This document shows, in pieces, positions 9,872 to 18,734 of a DNA stretch of 64,000 nucleotides. Position 1 is the stretch's first letter. Each line of letters starts with the position of its first letter. The notes beneath the pieces are model-generated. The model did no database searches. It was not told the origin of the DNA and was given only the letters and a program-made list of their open reading frames with translations. The translations under genes were made by a program, and so were the position numbers. Source of the stretch: Variovorax sp. JS1663 (GTDB lineage Bacteria > Pseudomonadota > Gammaproteobacteria > Burkholderiales > Burkholderiaceae_C); contig NZ_LYMK01000007.1 of assembly GCF_002157355.1 (NCBI RefSeq), forward strand, positions 124,001 to 188,000, written 5' to 3'.

Positions 9872-11013
9872 GCGACCGCGCTCCACTGTGGCTGCAAGGT
9901 GCTGGCGTACAGCAGCTGCTCAGCCTGTTGGTTGACAGGCTCGACAGTGCGGACCAGCGGGGAACGCGTGCGCAGTCGGTGGCGCTTGGCCCGAAGACCT
10001 GGCCAGCCCTCTACGACGCGCCGTTCGAGTCACAGAAGGAGACGCTCTGGGAACACCTCGGCGAGCTCGTGCGCTGGGGGTGGGTGGCAGTCAGGCCTGA
10101 TGGCTTAGCCAGGCTGCGTTCCGGGTACGACCGGTCGCCACGAGTCACGGTCCTCAATGAACTAGCCCTGCGCGCAGCCGTTGGCCGGCCAGAGCGAGCT
10201 CGCAGCGCCTCCGAACGCTGGCGAGAAGCTGTCCTCGCTGGCCTGGCCGCCTCGGAGGAGGTCAAGCGCCAGGTCGGTGAGTTCTGCATCGACATGCCCG
10301 ACCGGACCATGTCGGAAGTCGTCGCCAGGCTGAACGAACTTCCGGCCTTGAAGAACGAGCCCTTGCTGCTTCGTGAGGTCTCGTCGCAGCTCTTCTGGGG
10401 TATGTCCAAGGTCCTCGACAAGCGCCAGGCGTTGGTTGCAGCGCTGCTCGAGCTCGACGACTGCCCATTCCCGGAGTCGCCGGTGCAGCTTCAGGTCTTC
10501 CTGCCACCGGTGGGCTTCCGTGGCGTCCTGTTCATCGAGAACCTGATGTCTTACGACCGAGCCATGCGCTCAGGCAGCACCGCCTTGGAGGGGCTGGCCT
10601 TGGCGTACGCATCTGGCTTCAAAGGCAGCGCCCAGCGGATGCGAACTTCCGACGGGTGCTCGCTGTTCTTCTCAGACCAAGGCGGCGACACGCGTGACCT
10701 GCGTGACGGGTTCAAGGCCTGGCTCTTCGGGAAAGGGACCCAGCCGGCGTACTTCTGGGGAGACCTCGATTGGGCGGGTATGCGCATCCTCGCGGCCATG
10801 AGGGCGAGCTTTCCCGGGCTCACGGCCTGGCAGCCCGGCTATGCGCCGATGCTCGCGGCGCTGCGGGAGGGGCAGGGGCACTCACCTGAAGCCGCCGAAA
10901 AGCAGGGACAAAAGGCTCTCGCTCACTCTAGCTGCCCTTACGCGGACGAACAACTCGCACCCGCGCTTCGGGACACAGGCCGCTTTGTCGACCAAGAGCT
11001 CTTCAGGCCTTAA
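9868..11013 (+). CDS. jetD: Wadjet anti-plasmid system, JetD toprim-type nuclease
   Basis: JetD is the nuclease subunit that cuts the captured plasmid; it carries DUF3322 and DUF2220 regions, the latter a Toprim-type catalytic fold. Here the acidic residues are in place: FIEN with the Glu near residue 224, and GDLDWAG with the DxD pair near 299-301. The protein is 381 residues, a normal length. Translation starts at a TTG that overlaps the jetC stop (TTGA), the same coupled arrangement seen for the other three genes. A perfect 16-base palindrome overlaps its stop codon. All four Wadjet genes are intact by eye. Confidence 0.9.
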   Translation: MSDRAPLWLQGAGVQQLLSLLVDRLDSADQRGTRAQSVALGPKTWPALYDAPFESQKETLWEHLGELVRWGWVAVRPDGLARLRSGYDRSPRVTVLNELALRAAVGRPERARSASERWREAVLAGLAASEEVKRQVGEFCIDMPDRTMSEVVARLNELPALKNEPLLLREVSSQLFWGMSKVLDKRQALVAALLELDDCPFPESPVQLQVFLPPVGFRGVLFIENLMSYDRAMRSGSTALEGLALAYASGFKGSAQRMRTSDGCSLFFSDQGGDTRDLRDGFKAWLFGKGTQPAYFWGDLDWAGMRILAAMRASFPGLTAWQPGYAPMLAALREGQGHSPEAAEKQGQKALAHSSCPYADEQLAPALRDTGRFVDQELFRP

Positions 11014-11019
11014 GGCCTG
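11004..11019. repeat. Perfect 16-base palindrome at the jetD stop
   Basis: CAGGCCTTAAGGCCTG reads the same on both strands and covers the TAA stop of jetD. Having no loop, it is a poor hairpin and lacks a T-run, so it is not a convincing terminator; it could be a protein-binding site or chance. Confidence 0.4.
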
Positions 11020-11250
11020 CTGCTCCCGCAATGGCCAAACCAATGGGCCGCTTCTTCGGCGACCCAGGCCTGCCGCTCAGGAACTTCCGATGGTCGTGGG
11101 GCGCCGTCCCGGCGCAGCGCTCCGCAAGGAGCTCGGCAGCCGAACGCTTCGTGGCACGACCTGTTATCGCAGCCTGGCACCAGGTGCCTCCGCCACTTCG
11201 TACGCCGGCGACGTGAATGGGGCTGAGCGTGGCGCCAATGTGAGACCTAG

Positions 11251-12159
11251 CTAGTCCCTGGTCAGTGGGAGGAACTTCATCACCGCCGCTCTGTTGCGAA
11301 GTACTATCTGCTGGGTCTTCGGCCTGTCGTCAGCGGGCTCGAGCAACCCAAGTCGCTTCAGCGCATAGAACAGCACTGCTTGTCGGCATTCAAGAATTAC
11401 TTCTCCGTCGACCATGCCGTAGTCAAGCTCGATGACGCGCCGCGTTGCCTTCGGAAGGCGTGAGTTCGGAGCAAGCGCCAGGCTGACCACCTGGTGCCAA
11501 GATGAGTCATCAGTCCCGTCGGTGCCGGCCTCCTCAGCAACCTCCGCCATGAGCATCCTTGCGAGCACAAAGTCACGGAACTCGCGACGCAGGTGGCAGT
11601 AAGCGCGAACGTGCCATCGAAATCCATCGAAAGCGACACCATGCGGTGCGAGTATGCGGTCCGTGGGTTCTGGCTTGGACATTGACTGATAGCTGACCTT
11701 CAGGCACATGCCGCGGCGAATCGCAGTGAGGACCGAAACGACGATAGTCGGCTCAAGCGTCCGAATCGGGGCGGGTACGGTGACCGTAGGAGGAGTCCAG
11801 CCTAGAAAACTGAGCTCGGCCGGAAGCATCCCTGCCGTGCGGGCTAGGAGTTCGTTGAGGTACCGGCCTGGCTCGTTGGTTGGATAGAGCGGCTTGAAAG
11901 CAGAACCGACCAGATAGCCGCGGGTCTTCGCGTCGTAGGCGGCGTTTCCGGGCGCGCGCTCGAGGTACTCCCTGATGTCCAGTGTTGCTTGTGGCACGGA
12001 AATGCCAAAGAACGAGGTGAGGTCGCTGCGGTTGATTCGGCCTTCCCAGCGCAGCCTGAAGTCCAAGAACTCCAAGCGGCGGTCTTGACTCCAGCGCAGC
12101 GATTTCTCTGCGCCTGGCTCACCGGCGCCATCCGCGGCCGTGTTTGGTTCCTGGGTCAT
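11251..12159 (-). CDS. WYL-domain transcriptional regulator (BrxR/CapW-like)
   Basis: The protein has an N-terminal winged helix (DRRLEFLDFRLRWEGRINRS, followed by LTSFFGISVPQATLDIREYL), a middle WYL region (LKVSYQSMSKPEPTDRILAPH and then FRWHVRAYCHLRREFRDFVL) and a C-terminal WCX-like part ending KRLGLLEP. This is the layout of BrxR/CapW repressors, which control phage-defence operons and probably sense nucleic acid or nucleotides. I chose the ATG at 12159 (302 residues), as earlier starts add residues that do not fit. It is divergent from the nuclease/helicase operon, and the gap between them holds palindromes that look like its operators. That it represses that operon is inference. Confidence 0.82.
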   Translation of the reverse strand: MTQEPNTAADGAGEPGAEKSLRWSQDRRLEFLDFRLRWEGRINRSDLTSFFGISVPQATLDIREYLERAPGNAAYDAKTRGYLVGSAFKPLYPTNEPGRYLNELLARTAGMLPAELSFLGWTPPTVTVPAPIRTLEPTIVVSVLTAIRRGMCLKVSYQSMSKPEPTDRILAPHGVAFDGFRWHVRAYCHLRREFRDFVLARMLMAEVAEEAGTDGTDDSSWHQVVSLALAPNSRLPKATRRVIELDYGMVDGEVILECRQAVLFYALKRLGLLEPADDRPKTQQIVLRNRAAVMKFLPLTRD

Positions 12160-12201
12160 GGCAGCGATGGTACCCAACAATCGGGTTTGTACGAACAGTA
12201 A

Positions 12202-12228
12202 CTATGCGCGTAGAATTTATGCGCATAA
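12202..12228. promoter_or_regulatory. Tandem palindromic operator candidate for the WYL regulator
   Basis: TTATGCGCATAA (12217-12228) is a perfect 12-base palindrome. CTATGCGCGTAG (12202-12213) is a near copy, also near-palindromic, centred 15 bases away. A weaker palindrome GTTTGTACGAAC lies at 12185-12196. They sit in the short gap between the divergent WYL gene and the nuclease/helicase operon, just upstream of the operon's ribosome site. Binding by the WYL protein is inference from position and symmetry. Confidence 0.5.
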
Positions 12229-12258
12229 TTTTTATTCTTGCGATGGAGGGCAACCCGC

Positions 12259-14892
12259 ATGCGTGTCACTTTCGGACTTCGGTTGGATGAGCGGCAAGGA
12301 CCCGCGGGGGCGGACTCGTTCATGGCGCCCGTGGTCGGCCGCCAGGGCTTCCTCGGTCTTCTGGAAACCTACCTGGGCCTTTCAGGCCCCGAAGTCGCAC
12401 GCGCCCAGCGTGTTGCTGCGTACCAAGGCTTCCTCGAGCAGGCCCAGGCGACCGTCCAACGCTTCTACAGCCAGTCCTTCGCTGCAGACAGCGTTGGGAC
12501 GGCGGCGAGGCTTCTGGAATGGCGCGATGAGTGGTACCTCGCCGGATGGGATGGCTCGGCGCTCGAGAGGTCCCCCGTCAAGCTGCGCGACTTGGCCGCT
12601 GTAGAAGCACTGGCCGCAGGTGGCGTTGCCGCGGGGGAAGGTGAGCGTCTCGCCGTAGTGGCAACTGCGATGCGCGCCGGCGCCAAGGTCCCAGTCGACC
12701 AGGTGATGCTTGCCGACGACCTGGAACTGTATCCAGCGGCGTGGGCCACCGTGCTCGAGCTCCTGCCCTGCTCAGCACCCCTGGCTCCGGCCTCGTCGGC
12801 TGTCGGCGACCTGGGCCAGATGCAGACAGCGATGCTGGCGGCAGTCGCTGCTGGCAAGGCGGCAGGCACTGTCCCCCTGGCTGGTGACGGAACGCTGGAG
12901 GTACTTCAGGCGAACTCGCAGGAAGTGGCGCAGCATTGGCTGAGTGCCACAGTGCGCTCGGAGCAGGTCGACTGCCTCATCGTTTGCGAGGACGGCGGCG
13001 CCGCTCTAGACGCATCGCTTGAGGCCACGGGCGTAGCGACCTGTGGCTTCGGAGCAGCCAGCGACCTGCGGCCGGCGCTGCAGCTCCTGGGCCTGGCTTG
13101 CGAGACCTGCTGGACACCCATCGACGTGCCTCGCCTGGTTGAGTTCCTCGTACATCCCATCGGCACGTTCACTGCGAAGGCGCGCAGACCGCTGGCGGAA
13201 GCGCTCGCGGCGCAGCCGGGCATCGGTGGCGAAAGCTGGCGTGCAGCCAAGGATTCGCTCATGGCGCTCGACAACGCCGAAGCGGTACTGGACGAGGTCG
13301 TCTTCTGGTTCGAGGGCCAGCGCTGGGACCGACACGCCGGCGCCCCGGTCAGCGTCCTGGCGCAACGGGCAGACCGAGTCAATGAAGCGTTAAAGCGCCT
13401 CGCGAGTGCTGCTGACGCTGAGTTCCTGGGCGTAGGCCCCGCGCTGCATCAATGCGAAGCGGTGCTCGCTGGACTTGCCGAGTTCCAGCGCCAAGGCGTG
13501 GCTCTTCTGGTCTCGCGGCAAGTGGAGCAGCTCGTGAGCCAAGCAACCCCCGGCGGTGCGACCAACCCTTACGGTGCCTCGCAGGTGGGCTGCCTGCAGT
13601 CGGCCTCCGTCGCGGCCGTCTGCAGCGCCGAGCAGGCCTCCGAGGTCATCTGGTGGATGCCCTCGACGCCCGTGCTGCCACGAGCTCACCCGTGGTCGGC
13701 CACGGAGCTTGCCGGGCTCAAGGAAGTGGGTGTGCAGCTGCGCGACCCCGCGGCCGAAATGGCAGCACTTTCCCGGCAGTGGCTGCGACCCATCCTGGCC
13801 GCGAAGAGGCGCTTTGTGTTGGTCTTGCCGCCGCCTGGCTGCGAAGAGCACCCCATCTGGCAGCTCGTGCATCGGCTCGCGCCTTCGTTAACCGTCAAGC
13901 GCCTCGAAGGCGAAGTCCTCGCAGGCGCCAACGGCTTGGCCTCTGTGGTCACGCGCGTCCCACTTGTCACGGCCGAGCGCTACATCGAGCTGGGCAAGCC
14001 GATTTCGTCTCGCCGGAAGGAGCAGTCCTTCACGAGTCTGAACGACCTCTTCAACAACCCGGCACTGGCCGTTCTGAAAGACGTTGCCGGCCTGCGCACT
14101 GCAACCGTGCTGGAAGCTTCGGAGGGCAGTCAGTTGTTGGGCACCCTTGGCCATCGGGTGGTCGAGAAGCTCTTCCAGCAGGAAGGCGCGCTGGCTTGGA
14201 CGCCGGCGCAGGCAGGCGCTTGGTTCGACGAGATGGTCGGGCCGCTGCTGCAGGAGGAGGGTGCGCCGCTGCTGATGCCAGGCGCTTCAGTCGAGGCCCA
14301 TCGCTTCAAGCAGATTTGCCGTCGAGCCATCACTTCGCTGCTTCTGAACCTTCAGCAAGCTGGTGCCGTAAAGGTTGAGACCGAGGCTGAAATCAAGGGC
14401 ACGTTCGAGGGCGAGCCTTTCATCGCGAAGGTCGACTTGCTCGTGACCTTGGCCAACAAGCGGACGGTCATTCTTGACCTCAAGTGGAGCTGGGCGAAGG
14501 GCTTCCGGGAAAAGCTGGTCGAGGGCCGTCACCTGCAGCTTGCCCTCTACGCAGAACTCGTTCGGCAGACCCTGGGCAGCCTTCCAGTGACTGTGGGCTA
14601 TTTCGTCTTCCAGGGCGCCGAACTGCTGGTCGCGCACCCTGGTGTCTTCGAAGCGGCTGAAGTCTGCGCGCCCGAGAGCAACGTCACGCTGCCGGAACTG
14701 GTCGTCGGTGCCGTGGCGACCTGGAAGTGGCGCCGGGAGCAATGGGCCGCGGGGCAGGTCGAGTGGGTGGACAAGCGCTTTGGCAAGCTGGTCCAACTGG
14801 GCGGCCCGGTAGGCACGCTTCCCCTTGAAGAGGTAGGCCGCTATGACGGCGAATATTTGGCGCTGATGGGCGCCGGCTGGAGGGCAGCATGA
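12259..14892 (+). CDS. PD-(D/E)XK (RecB-family) nuclease, AddB-like partner of a helicase
   Basis: I start this gene at the ATG at 12259, which has GGAGGG eight bases upstream; an in-frame TTG at 12238 is less likely. The product is 877 residues. The C-terminal third holds a RecB-family nuclease: KVDLL with the Asp near 728, DLKW with Asp 740 and Lys 742, and LQLALY giving the QxxxY motif near 761-765. The rest resembles the inactivated helicase-like body of AddB in size, but there is no Walker A motif at the N-terminus, which starts MRVTFGLRLDERQGP. The stop overlaps the helicase gene by ATGA, so the pair is probably one complex. No iron-sulphur cysteine set typical of AddB is evident. A dedicated WYL regulator points to defence rather than housekeeping repair. 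Confidence 0.72.
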   Translation: MRVTFGLRLDERQGPAGADSFMAPVVGRQGFLGLLETYLGLSGPEVARAQRVAAYQGFLEQAQATVQRFYSQSFAADSVGTAARLLEWRDEWYLAGWDGSALERSPVKLRDLAAVEALAAGGVAAGEGERLAVVATAMRAGAKVPVDQVMLADDLELYPAAWATVLELLPCSAPLAPASSAVGDLGQMQTAMLAAVAAGKAAGTVPLAGDGTLEVLQANSQEVAQHWLSATVRSEQVDCLIVCEDGGAALDASLEATGVATCGFGAASDLRPALQLLGLACETCWTPIDVPRLVEFLVHPIGTFTAKARRPLAEALAAQPGIGGESWRAAKDSLMALDNAEAVLDEVVFWFEGQRWDRHAGAPVSVLAQRADRVNEALKRLASAADAEFLGVGPALHQCEAVLAGLAEFQRQGVALLVSRQVEQLVSQATPGGATNPYGASQVGCLQSASVAAVCSAEQASEVIWWMPSTPVLPRAHPWSATELAGLKEVGVQLRDPAAEMAALSRQWLRPILAAKRRFVLVLPPPGCEEHPIWQLVHRLAPSLTVKRLEGEVLAGANGLASVVTRVPLVTAERYIELGKPISSRRKEQSFTSLNDLFNNPALAVLKDVAGLRTATVLEASEGSQLLGTLGHRVVEKLFQQEGALAWTPAQAGAWFDEMVGPLLQEEGAPLLMPGASVEAHRFKQICRRAITSLLLNLQQAGAVKVETEAEIKGTFEGEPFIAKVDLLVTLANKRTVILDLKWSWAKGFREKLVEGRHLQLALYAELVRQTLGSLPVTVGYFVFQGAELLVAHPGVFEAAEVCAPESNVTLPELVVGAVATWKWRREQWAAGQVEWVDKRFGKLVQLGGPVGTLPLEEVGRYDGEYLALMGAGWRAA

Positions 14893-17800
14893 ATCCCATT
14901 GAGTTCGTCAGTGCCGGTGCTGGCAGCGGGAAGACCTACCGTCTCACCGAAATCATCTCCGACGCGCTGCTCGCGGGGGCCGCGCGGCCGCAGGGCATCC
15001 TCGCGACGACCTTCACCATCAAGGCAGCCGCAGAACTGCGCGAGCGGGCTCGGTCGAAGCTTCTTGGGAGCGGACTTGTGGACTTGGCTTCTGCCGTTGG
15101 CCAGGCGCGCATCGGCACTGTCAACAGCGTGTGCGGCCAGCTGCTGACACGCTTTTGCTTCGAGCTGGGCTTGTCGCCAGACCAGGTGGTGCTCGATGAA
15201 GCCCAGACCAAGCAGTTGCTTAAGGCGACCCTGGATGGGACGCTCGATGAGGACAGCCGCATCCGGCTGATGGAACTTTCTCAGCGCCTCGCCTTTGACG
15301 ACAAGGATTGGGACAAGCCCATCGCTGCCGTGGTGAACGCTGCTCGAGAAAACATGATTTCTCCAGAGCAGCTGCGGCCTATGGGTACCGCAAATGCACA
15401 GCTGATGCTCGAGAACTGGCCGGCGCCGCAGGAAGGCGTGGACCATACGGCCGCGCTTATCGCCGTGCTCGACAAGGTGGCTGGCGACATCGAGAAGTTC
15501 ATCCAGGACCTTCAGGCCAGTGGCAAGAAGGTGTTTGCAAACATGACCGGTGGCCTGGACGATTTGCGCAGCCGCAAGCGCCTGTTCGAGAGCGGACGCT
15601 GGTCGTGGCAGAGCTGGGTGAGCACCCCCAACATCGACGTCGGCGCGAAGCTCGTGCACCTGATGGCGCCGCTGGAGGAGGCTGCGAAGGCCCATGAGGT
15701 GCACCCGGAGTTTCACGCGGACGTGCGCAACTACCTGGAGCTGGTCTTCAGTGTGGCTGCCGATGCGCTCGAGGCCTACGCCCAGGTGAAGCGAGCGCGC
15801 GGAGTGGTCGACTTCGGAGACCAGTGCGTGCTGCTGCTCAAGGCCCTGACTGACACCCCTGAAGTGCGCAGCGCCCTGGCCGAGGAGCTCGACCTGGTGG
15901 TCGTGGACGAGTTTCAGGATACGAACCCGCTGCAGCTGGCCATCTTCGTAGAGCTTGCGAAGCTGGCCAAGCGCTCGGTCTGGGTAGGCGACCCCAAGCA
16001 AGCCATCTACGCGTTCCGAGGAACGGACCCCGCGCTGATTGACCGCATCCTGGAATCCATCGAAGGCTGGGGCGGCACGCTCGGCGAGCCGTTGACGACT
16101 TCGCGCCGCTCGACTCCCGCTCTGGTGTCGCTGACCAACGCGGTGTTCAAGCCTGCGTTCTCTCCGCCGATGGACGCCGCGGCGGTTTGCTTGCAGCCCG
16201 TGCGTGCGCCCATTCCAGACAACGTGGACTTGTTCAACTGGACCTTCAAGAGCTCGTACCCCAACACTGACCACAAGGGCCTGGGTGCAGCGGTGTCCGA
16301 GCTGCTTGCCGGCAAGCAGCAGGTTGAGGAAAAGAAAACTGGTTCTCTGCGGCCACTCGCCGCTGGCGACATCGCGGTGCTGTGCCGCTCCAACGCCGAA
16401 ATCGGCCAGGTCGTCGAGTCGCTCACTCGTTTCGGGGTGCCGTCGGCCAGCGGGCGCCCCGGGTTGCTGTCGACACCGGAGGCGAGCTTCGTGCTCGCTT
16501 GCCTGCGCCGGCTGCAGGACGCACGGGATACCGTCGCAAGTGCGCTGATTGTTTCGCTGTCGGAAGGTGCTGAACCTGCGCAGTGGTTGAACGACCGCAT
16601 CGACTACCTGGCGGTCGAGGAGAACAAGCCCTATGCCTGGCAGACCAGCGGCGGCCAGACACACGCGCTGCTCGCGCGCCTGGAGGAGTTGCGGCCGCGC
16701 CTTCGTGCCCTGACGCCATCCGAGGCACTGCGCCTGGCCAAGTCGGAATCTCACGTGGCGTTGCTGGCAAGCCGGTGGTCGAGCAGTCCGCAGGAAGCCG
16801 GCATGCGCATTGCCAACGTCGAGGCCTTGGTTTCGTTGGCAAGCACCTACGAAGACGAGTGCGTGTCGGCACGCCGGCCGGCGACGGTTGGTGGCCTGCT
16901 GCAGTGGCTTGCCAACTTGGCCGCAGAGAAGAAGGACGAGCGCGCCGTTGCCGCCGAGGGGGCCGTGACGGTGCTCACTCACCATGGTGCCAAGGGTCTC
17001 GAGTGGCCGGTGGTTGTTCTGACGGGGCTGGGCGCCGGCGCCAGGACGGCGCTCTGGCAGGTGCGTGCCCGCACCGCAGGGAAATTCGACGCTCAGGACC
17101 CGCTGCGGGGTCGATTCGTGCACTACTGGCCGTTCCCTTATGGCAACTGCAATCCGCCGGAAGCTGCGATTGCCGCGCAAGCGTCGGAGCTCGGGGATGC
17201 CATGGCCAAGGAGGGACGGCTGGAGAACCTGCGCCTCTTCTACGTGAGCATGACACGTGCAAGGGACGCCATCGTCCTTGCGACCTCGACCAGGTCTGGC
17301 GCCACGGACTGGCTGGATGAAGTGGGAGCTACTGCGCTGCTCATCGGCGACGACGGACCGGTAGTGGTGCCGGACAAGAGAAAGATTGCCCGGGTCTCCA
17401 AGGCCTGGGGCAAGGACGAATGCAATGAGACTCCGGAGCCCGCGCCGGCGCAGGTGCTGCGCTGGTTCCAGCCGGGGCCGCTGCTTGCAGCGCAGCCGCT
17501 GTGGCTCCGCCCGAGTGCCACGGAGGGCGGCCGCTACCGCAAGGTTGACTTCGACCAAGTAGGCGAGCGCATTGCCATCCGCGCCGCGGTCGACATGGAG
17601 GACCTCGGCCAGGCCGTGCACCTGTGCATCGCGAAGGCGGGGGCGCATGGGCACATTTCGCTTGGCGAGGTCGAAGCCATCCTTGCGCGGTGGGGCGTCG
17701 CGGGTTCAGTTGAAAGCCAGGCCGTGCTGGACCAACTGCAAGCGTTTTGGGCCTGGCTCGAGAAGCGCTGGCGCGGTGGCGAGGTGCACGTTGAGGTGCC

Positions 17801-18092
17801 GCTCGAGGTGGCGCTGGCGAACGGCCAGCGGGCGCGCGGAAGAGTTGATTTTCTGGTGGACACGCCGGCGGGGTGGATTCTCCTTGACCACAAGGCGAAC
17901 CCACGCGGTGCCGCGCATGAGGACAGTCTGCTCAACAGGCACGGCCCGCAACTAGATGCGTACGCTGAGGCTATCGAGCGCGCCACGGGCCGGCGGGTTC
18001 TGGAGAAGTGGCTCTTCCTCCCGGTTGCTGGCCAGGCAGCGCGCCTGGAGGCCGTCGATGACGAGGGCGTCGACGACCGGATGGCCGCGTAG
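14889..18092 (+). CDS. UvrD/RecB-type helicase with C-terminal nuclease, AddA-like
   Basis: This 1067-residue protein has all superfamily 1 helicase motifs: Walker A GAGSGKT (about 10-16), VVDEFQDT (about 338-345), GDPKQAIYAFRG (about 364-375), GAKGLEWPVV (about 700) and YVSMTRAR (about 783-790). The C-terminus adds a RecB-family nuclease: RVDFLVD, LLDHKANP (Asp 998, Lys 1000) and QLDAY as QxxxY. So both proteins of the operon carry a nuclease motif set, as in AddAB. True AddA is usually somewhat longer and sits in the core genome; this copy lies in a defence-rich island under a WYL repressor. End-resection or degradation of foreign DNA is the likely activity, by inference. Confidence 0.8.
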   Translation: MNPIEFVSAGAGSGKTYRLTEIISDALLAGAARPQGILATTFTIKAAAELRERARSKLLGSGLVDLASAVGQARIGTVNSVCGQLLTRFCFELGLSPDQVVLDEAQTKQLLKATLDGTLDEDSRIRLMELSQRLAFDDKDWDKPIAAVVNAARENMISPEQLRPMGTANAQLMLENWPAPQEGVDHTAALIAVLDKVAGDIEKFIQDLQASGKKVFANMTGGLDDLRSRKRLFESGRWSWQSWVSTPNIDVGAKLVHLMAPLEEAAKAHEVHPEFHADVRNYLELVFSVAADALEAYAQVKRARGVVDFGDQCVLLLKALTDTPEVRSALAEELDLVVVDEFQDTNPLQLAIFVELAKLAKRSVWVGDPKQAIYAFRGTDPALIDRILESIEGWGGTLGEPLTTSRRSTPALVSLTNAVFKPAFSPPMDAAAVCLQPVRAPIPDNVDLFNWTFKSSYPNTDHKGLGAAVSELLAGKQQVEEKKTGSLRPLAAGDIAVLCRSNAEIGQVVESLTRFGVPSASGRPGLLSTPEASFVLACLRRLQDARDTVASALIVSLSEGAEPAQWLNDRIDYLAVEENKPYAWQTSGGQTHALLARLEELRPRLRALTPSEALRLAKSESHVALLASRWSSSPQEAGMRIANVEALVSLASTYEDECVSARRPATVGGLLQWLANLAAEKKDERAVAAEGAVTVLTHHGAKGLEWPVVVLTGLGAGARTALWQVRARTAGKFDAQDPLRGRFVHYWPFPYGNCNPPEAAIAAQASELGDAMAKEGRLENLRLFYVSMTRARDAIVLATSTRSGATDWLDEVGATALLIGDDGPVVVPDKRKIARVSKAWGKDECNETPEPAPAQVLRWFQPGPLLAAQPLWLRPSATEGGRYRKVDFDQVGERIAIRAAVDMEDLGQAVHLCIAKAGAHGHISLGEVEAILARWGVAGSVESQAVLDQLQAFWAWLEKRWRGGEVHVEVPLEVALANGQRARGRVDFLVDTPAGWILLDHKANPRGAAHEDSLLNRHGPQLDAYAEAIERATGRRVLEKWLFLPVAGQAARLEAVDDEGVDDRMAA

Positions 18093-18122
18093 TAGCGAAG
18101 GGGCTGGCGCCTCGAGTTTCCG

Positions 18123-18734
18123 TTACCGGCCCCGAGGCCAGAACTCAAGGCCCGCGGTCGCCATGCCCGTCAGCAATTCGCGCAGCGTGTCTGGCGACAT
18201 TTGTGCTTTGGCCTGAACTTCGGGCGCACTCAGTGCAATCAGGTCACCGATGGTTCGGATGGAGGCGGCCTCGAGGGACTTGAGGGTTGAGACCGGCACA
18301 ACTCCTTCGAGCTCTCTCACGGAGTAAGGGATTGCCGGTGCGGGGCGCAGCGGCAGCTTTTTTGCACGGCAAACTCGACCTTGCGAGATAACGAGCGCTG
18401 TTTCGTACTCGTAGATGGGGTCAATGTCGCTTCGGTGCAGAAGTCTGCCGCTCTGGAGCATCAACTCACCGCTGAACCACTCCGCAAGAACGGGCGCCTC
18501 TGCTGTCGGATAGACGGAGCGGATGCCGGGCTCAGCCGCCCCCTTAGCATGCCCATCGAGCGAGACGAGGAACAGCTTGTCGGCAACCACTGCCCAAACG
18601 GCGGTATAGCCCCTGTGGTTGTTTGTTCCGATGCCCATGAACGTGGGCATTGCGGCATAGGTTCCCAAAGGCTCGGCTGACAGCACGTGTTCTGAGCCAT
18701 TGAAGAAGATGATGTCGCGGGATTGATAGGTCAT
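18123..18734 (-). CDS. Unknown protein ending in an RNA polymerase alpha-CTD-like domain
   Basis: I start at the ATG at 18734 (203 residues); the open frame runs further upstream but that part reads as non-coding. The first 130 residues form an unrecognised beta-rich domain (RDIIFFNGSEHVLSAEPLG and a FLVSLDGHAKG strand). The last 60 (VPVSTLKSLEAASIRTIGDL and then MSPDTLRELLTGMATAGLEF) follow the pattern of the C-terminal domain of RNA polymerase alpha, two helix-hairpin-helix motifs that bind DNA and regulators. It is convergent with the helicase operon, 30 bases away. A role in binding DNA or in competing with the real alpha-CTD is possible; nothing shows it. Function unknown. Confidence 0.6.
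   Translation of the reverse strand: MTYQSRDIIFFNGSEHVLSAEPLGTYAAMPTFMGIGTNNHRGYTAVWAVVADKLFLVSLDGHAKGAAEPGIRSVYPTAEAPVLAEWFSGELMLQSGRLLHRSDIDPIYEYETALVISQGRVCRAKKLPLRPAPAIPYSVRELEGVVPVSTLKSLEAASIRTIGDLIALSAPEVQAKAQMSPDTLRELLTGMATAGLEFWPRGR

Noticed and set aside
11031-11216. 61-codon plus-strand frame after jetD
   Set aside because: Rich in Arg, Pro and Ser, no ribosome site, and comparable frames exist on the other strand; typical of GC-rich spacer.
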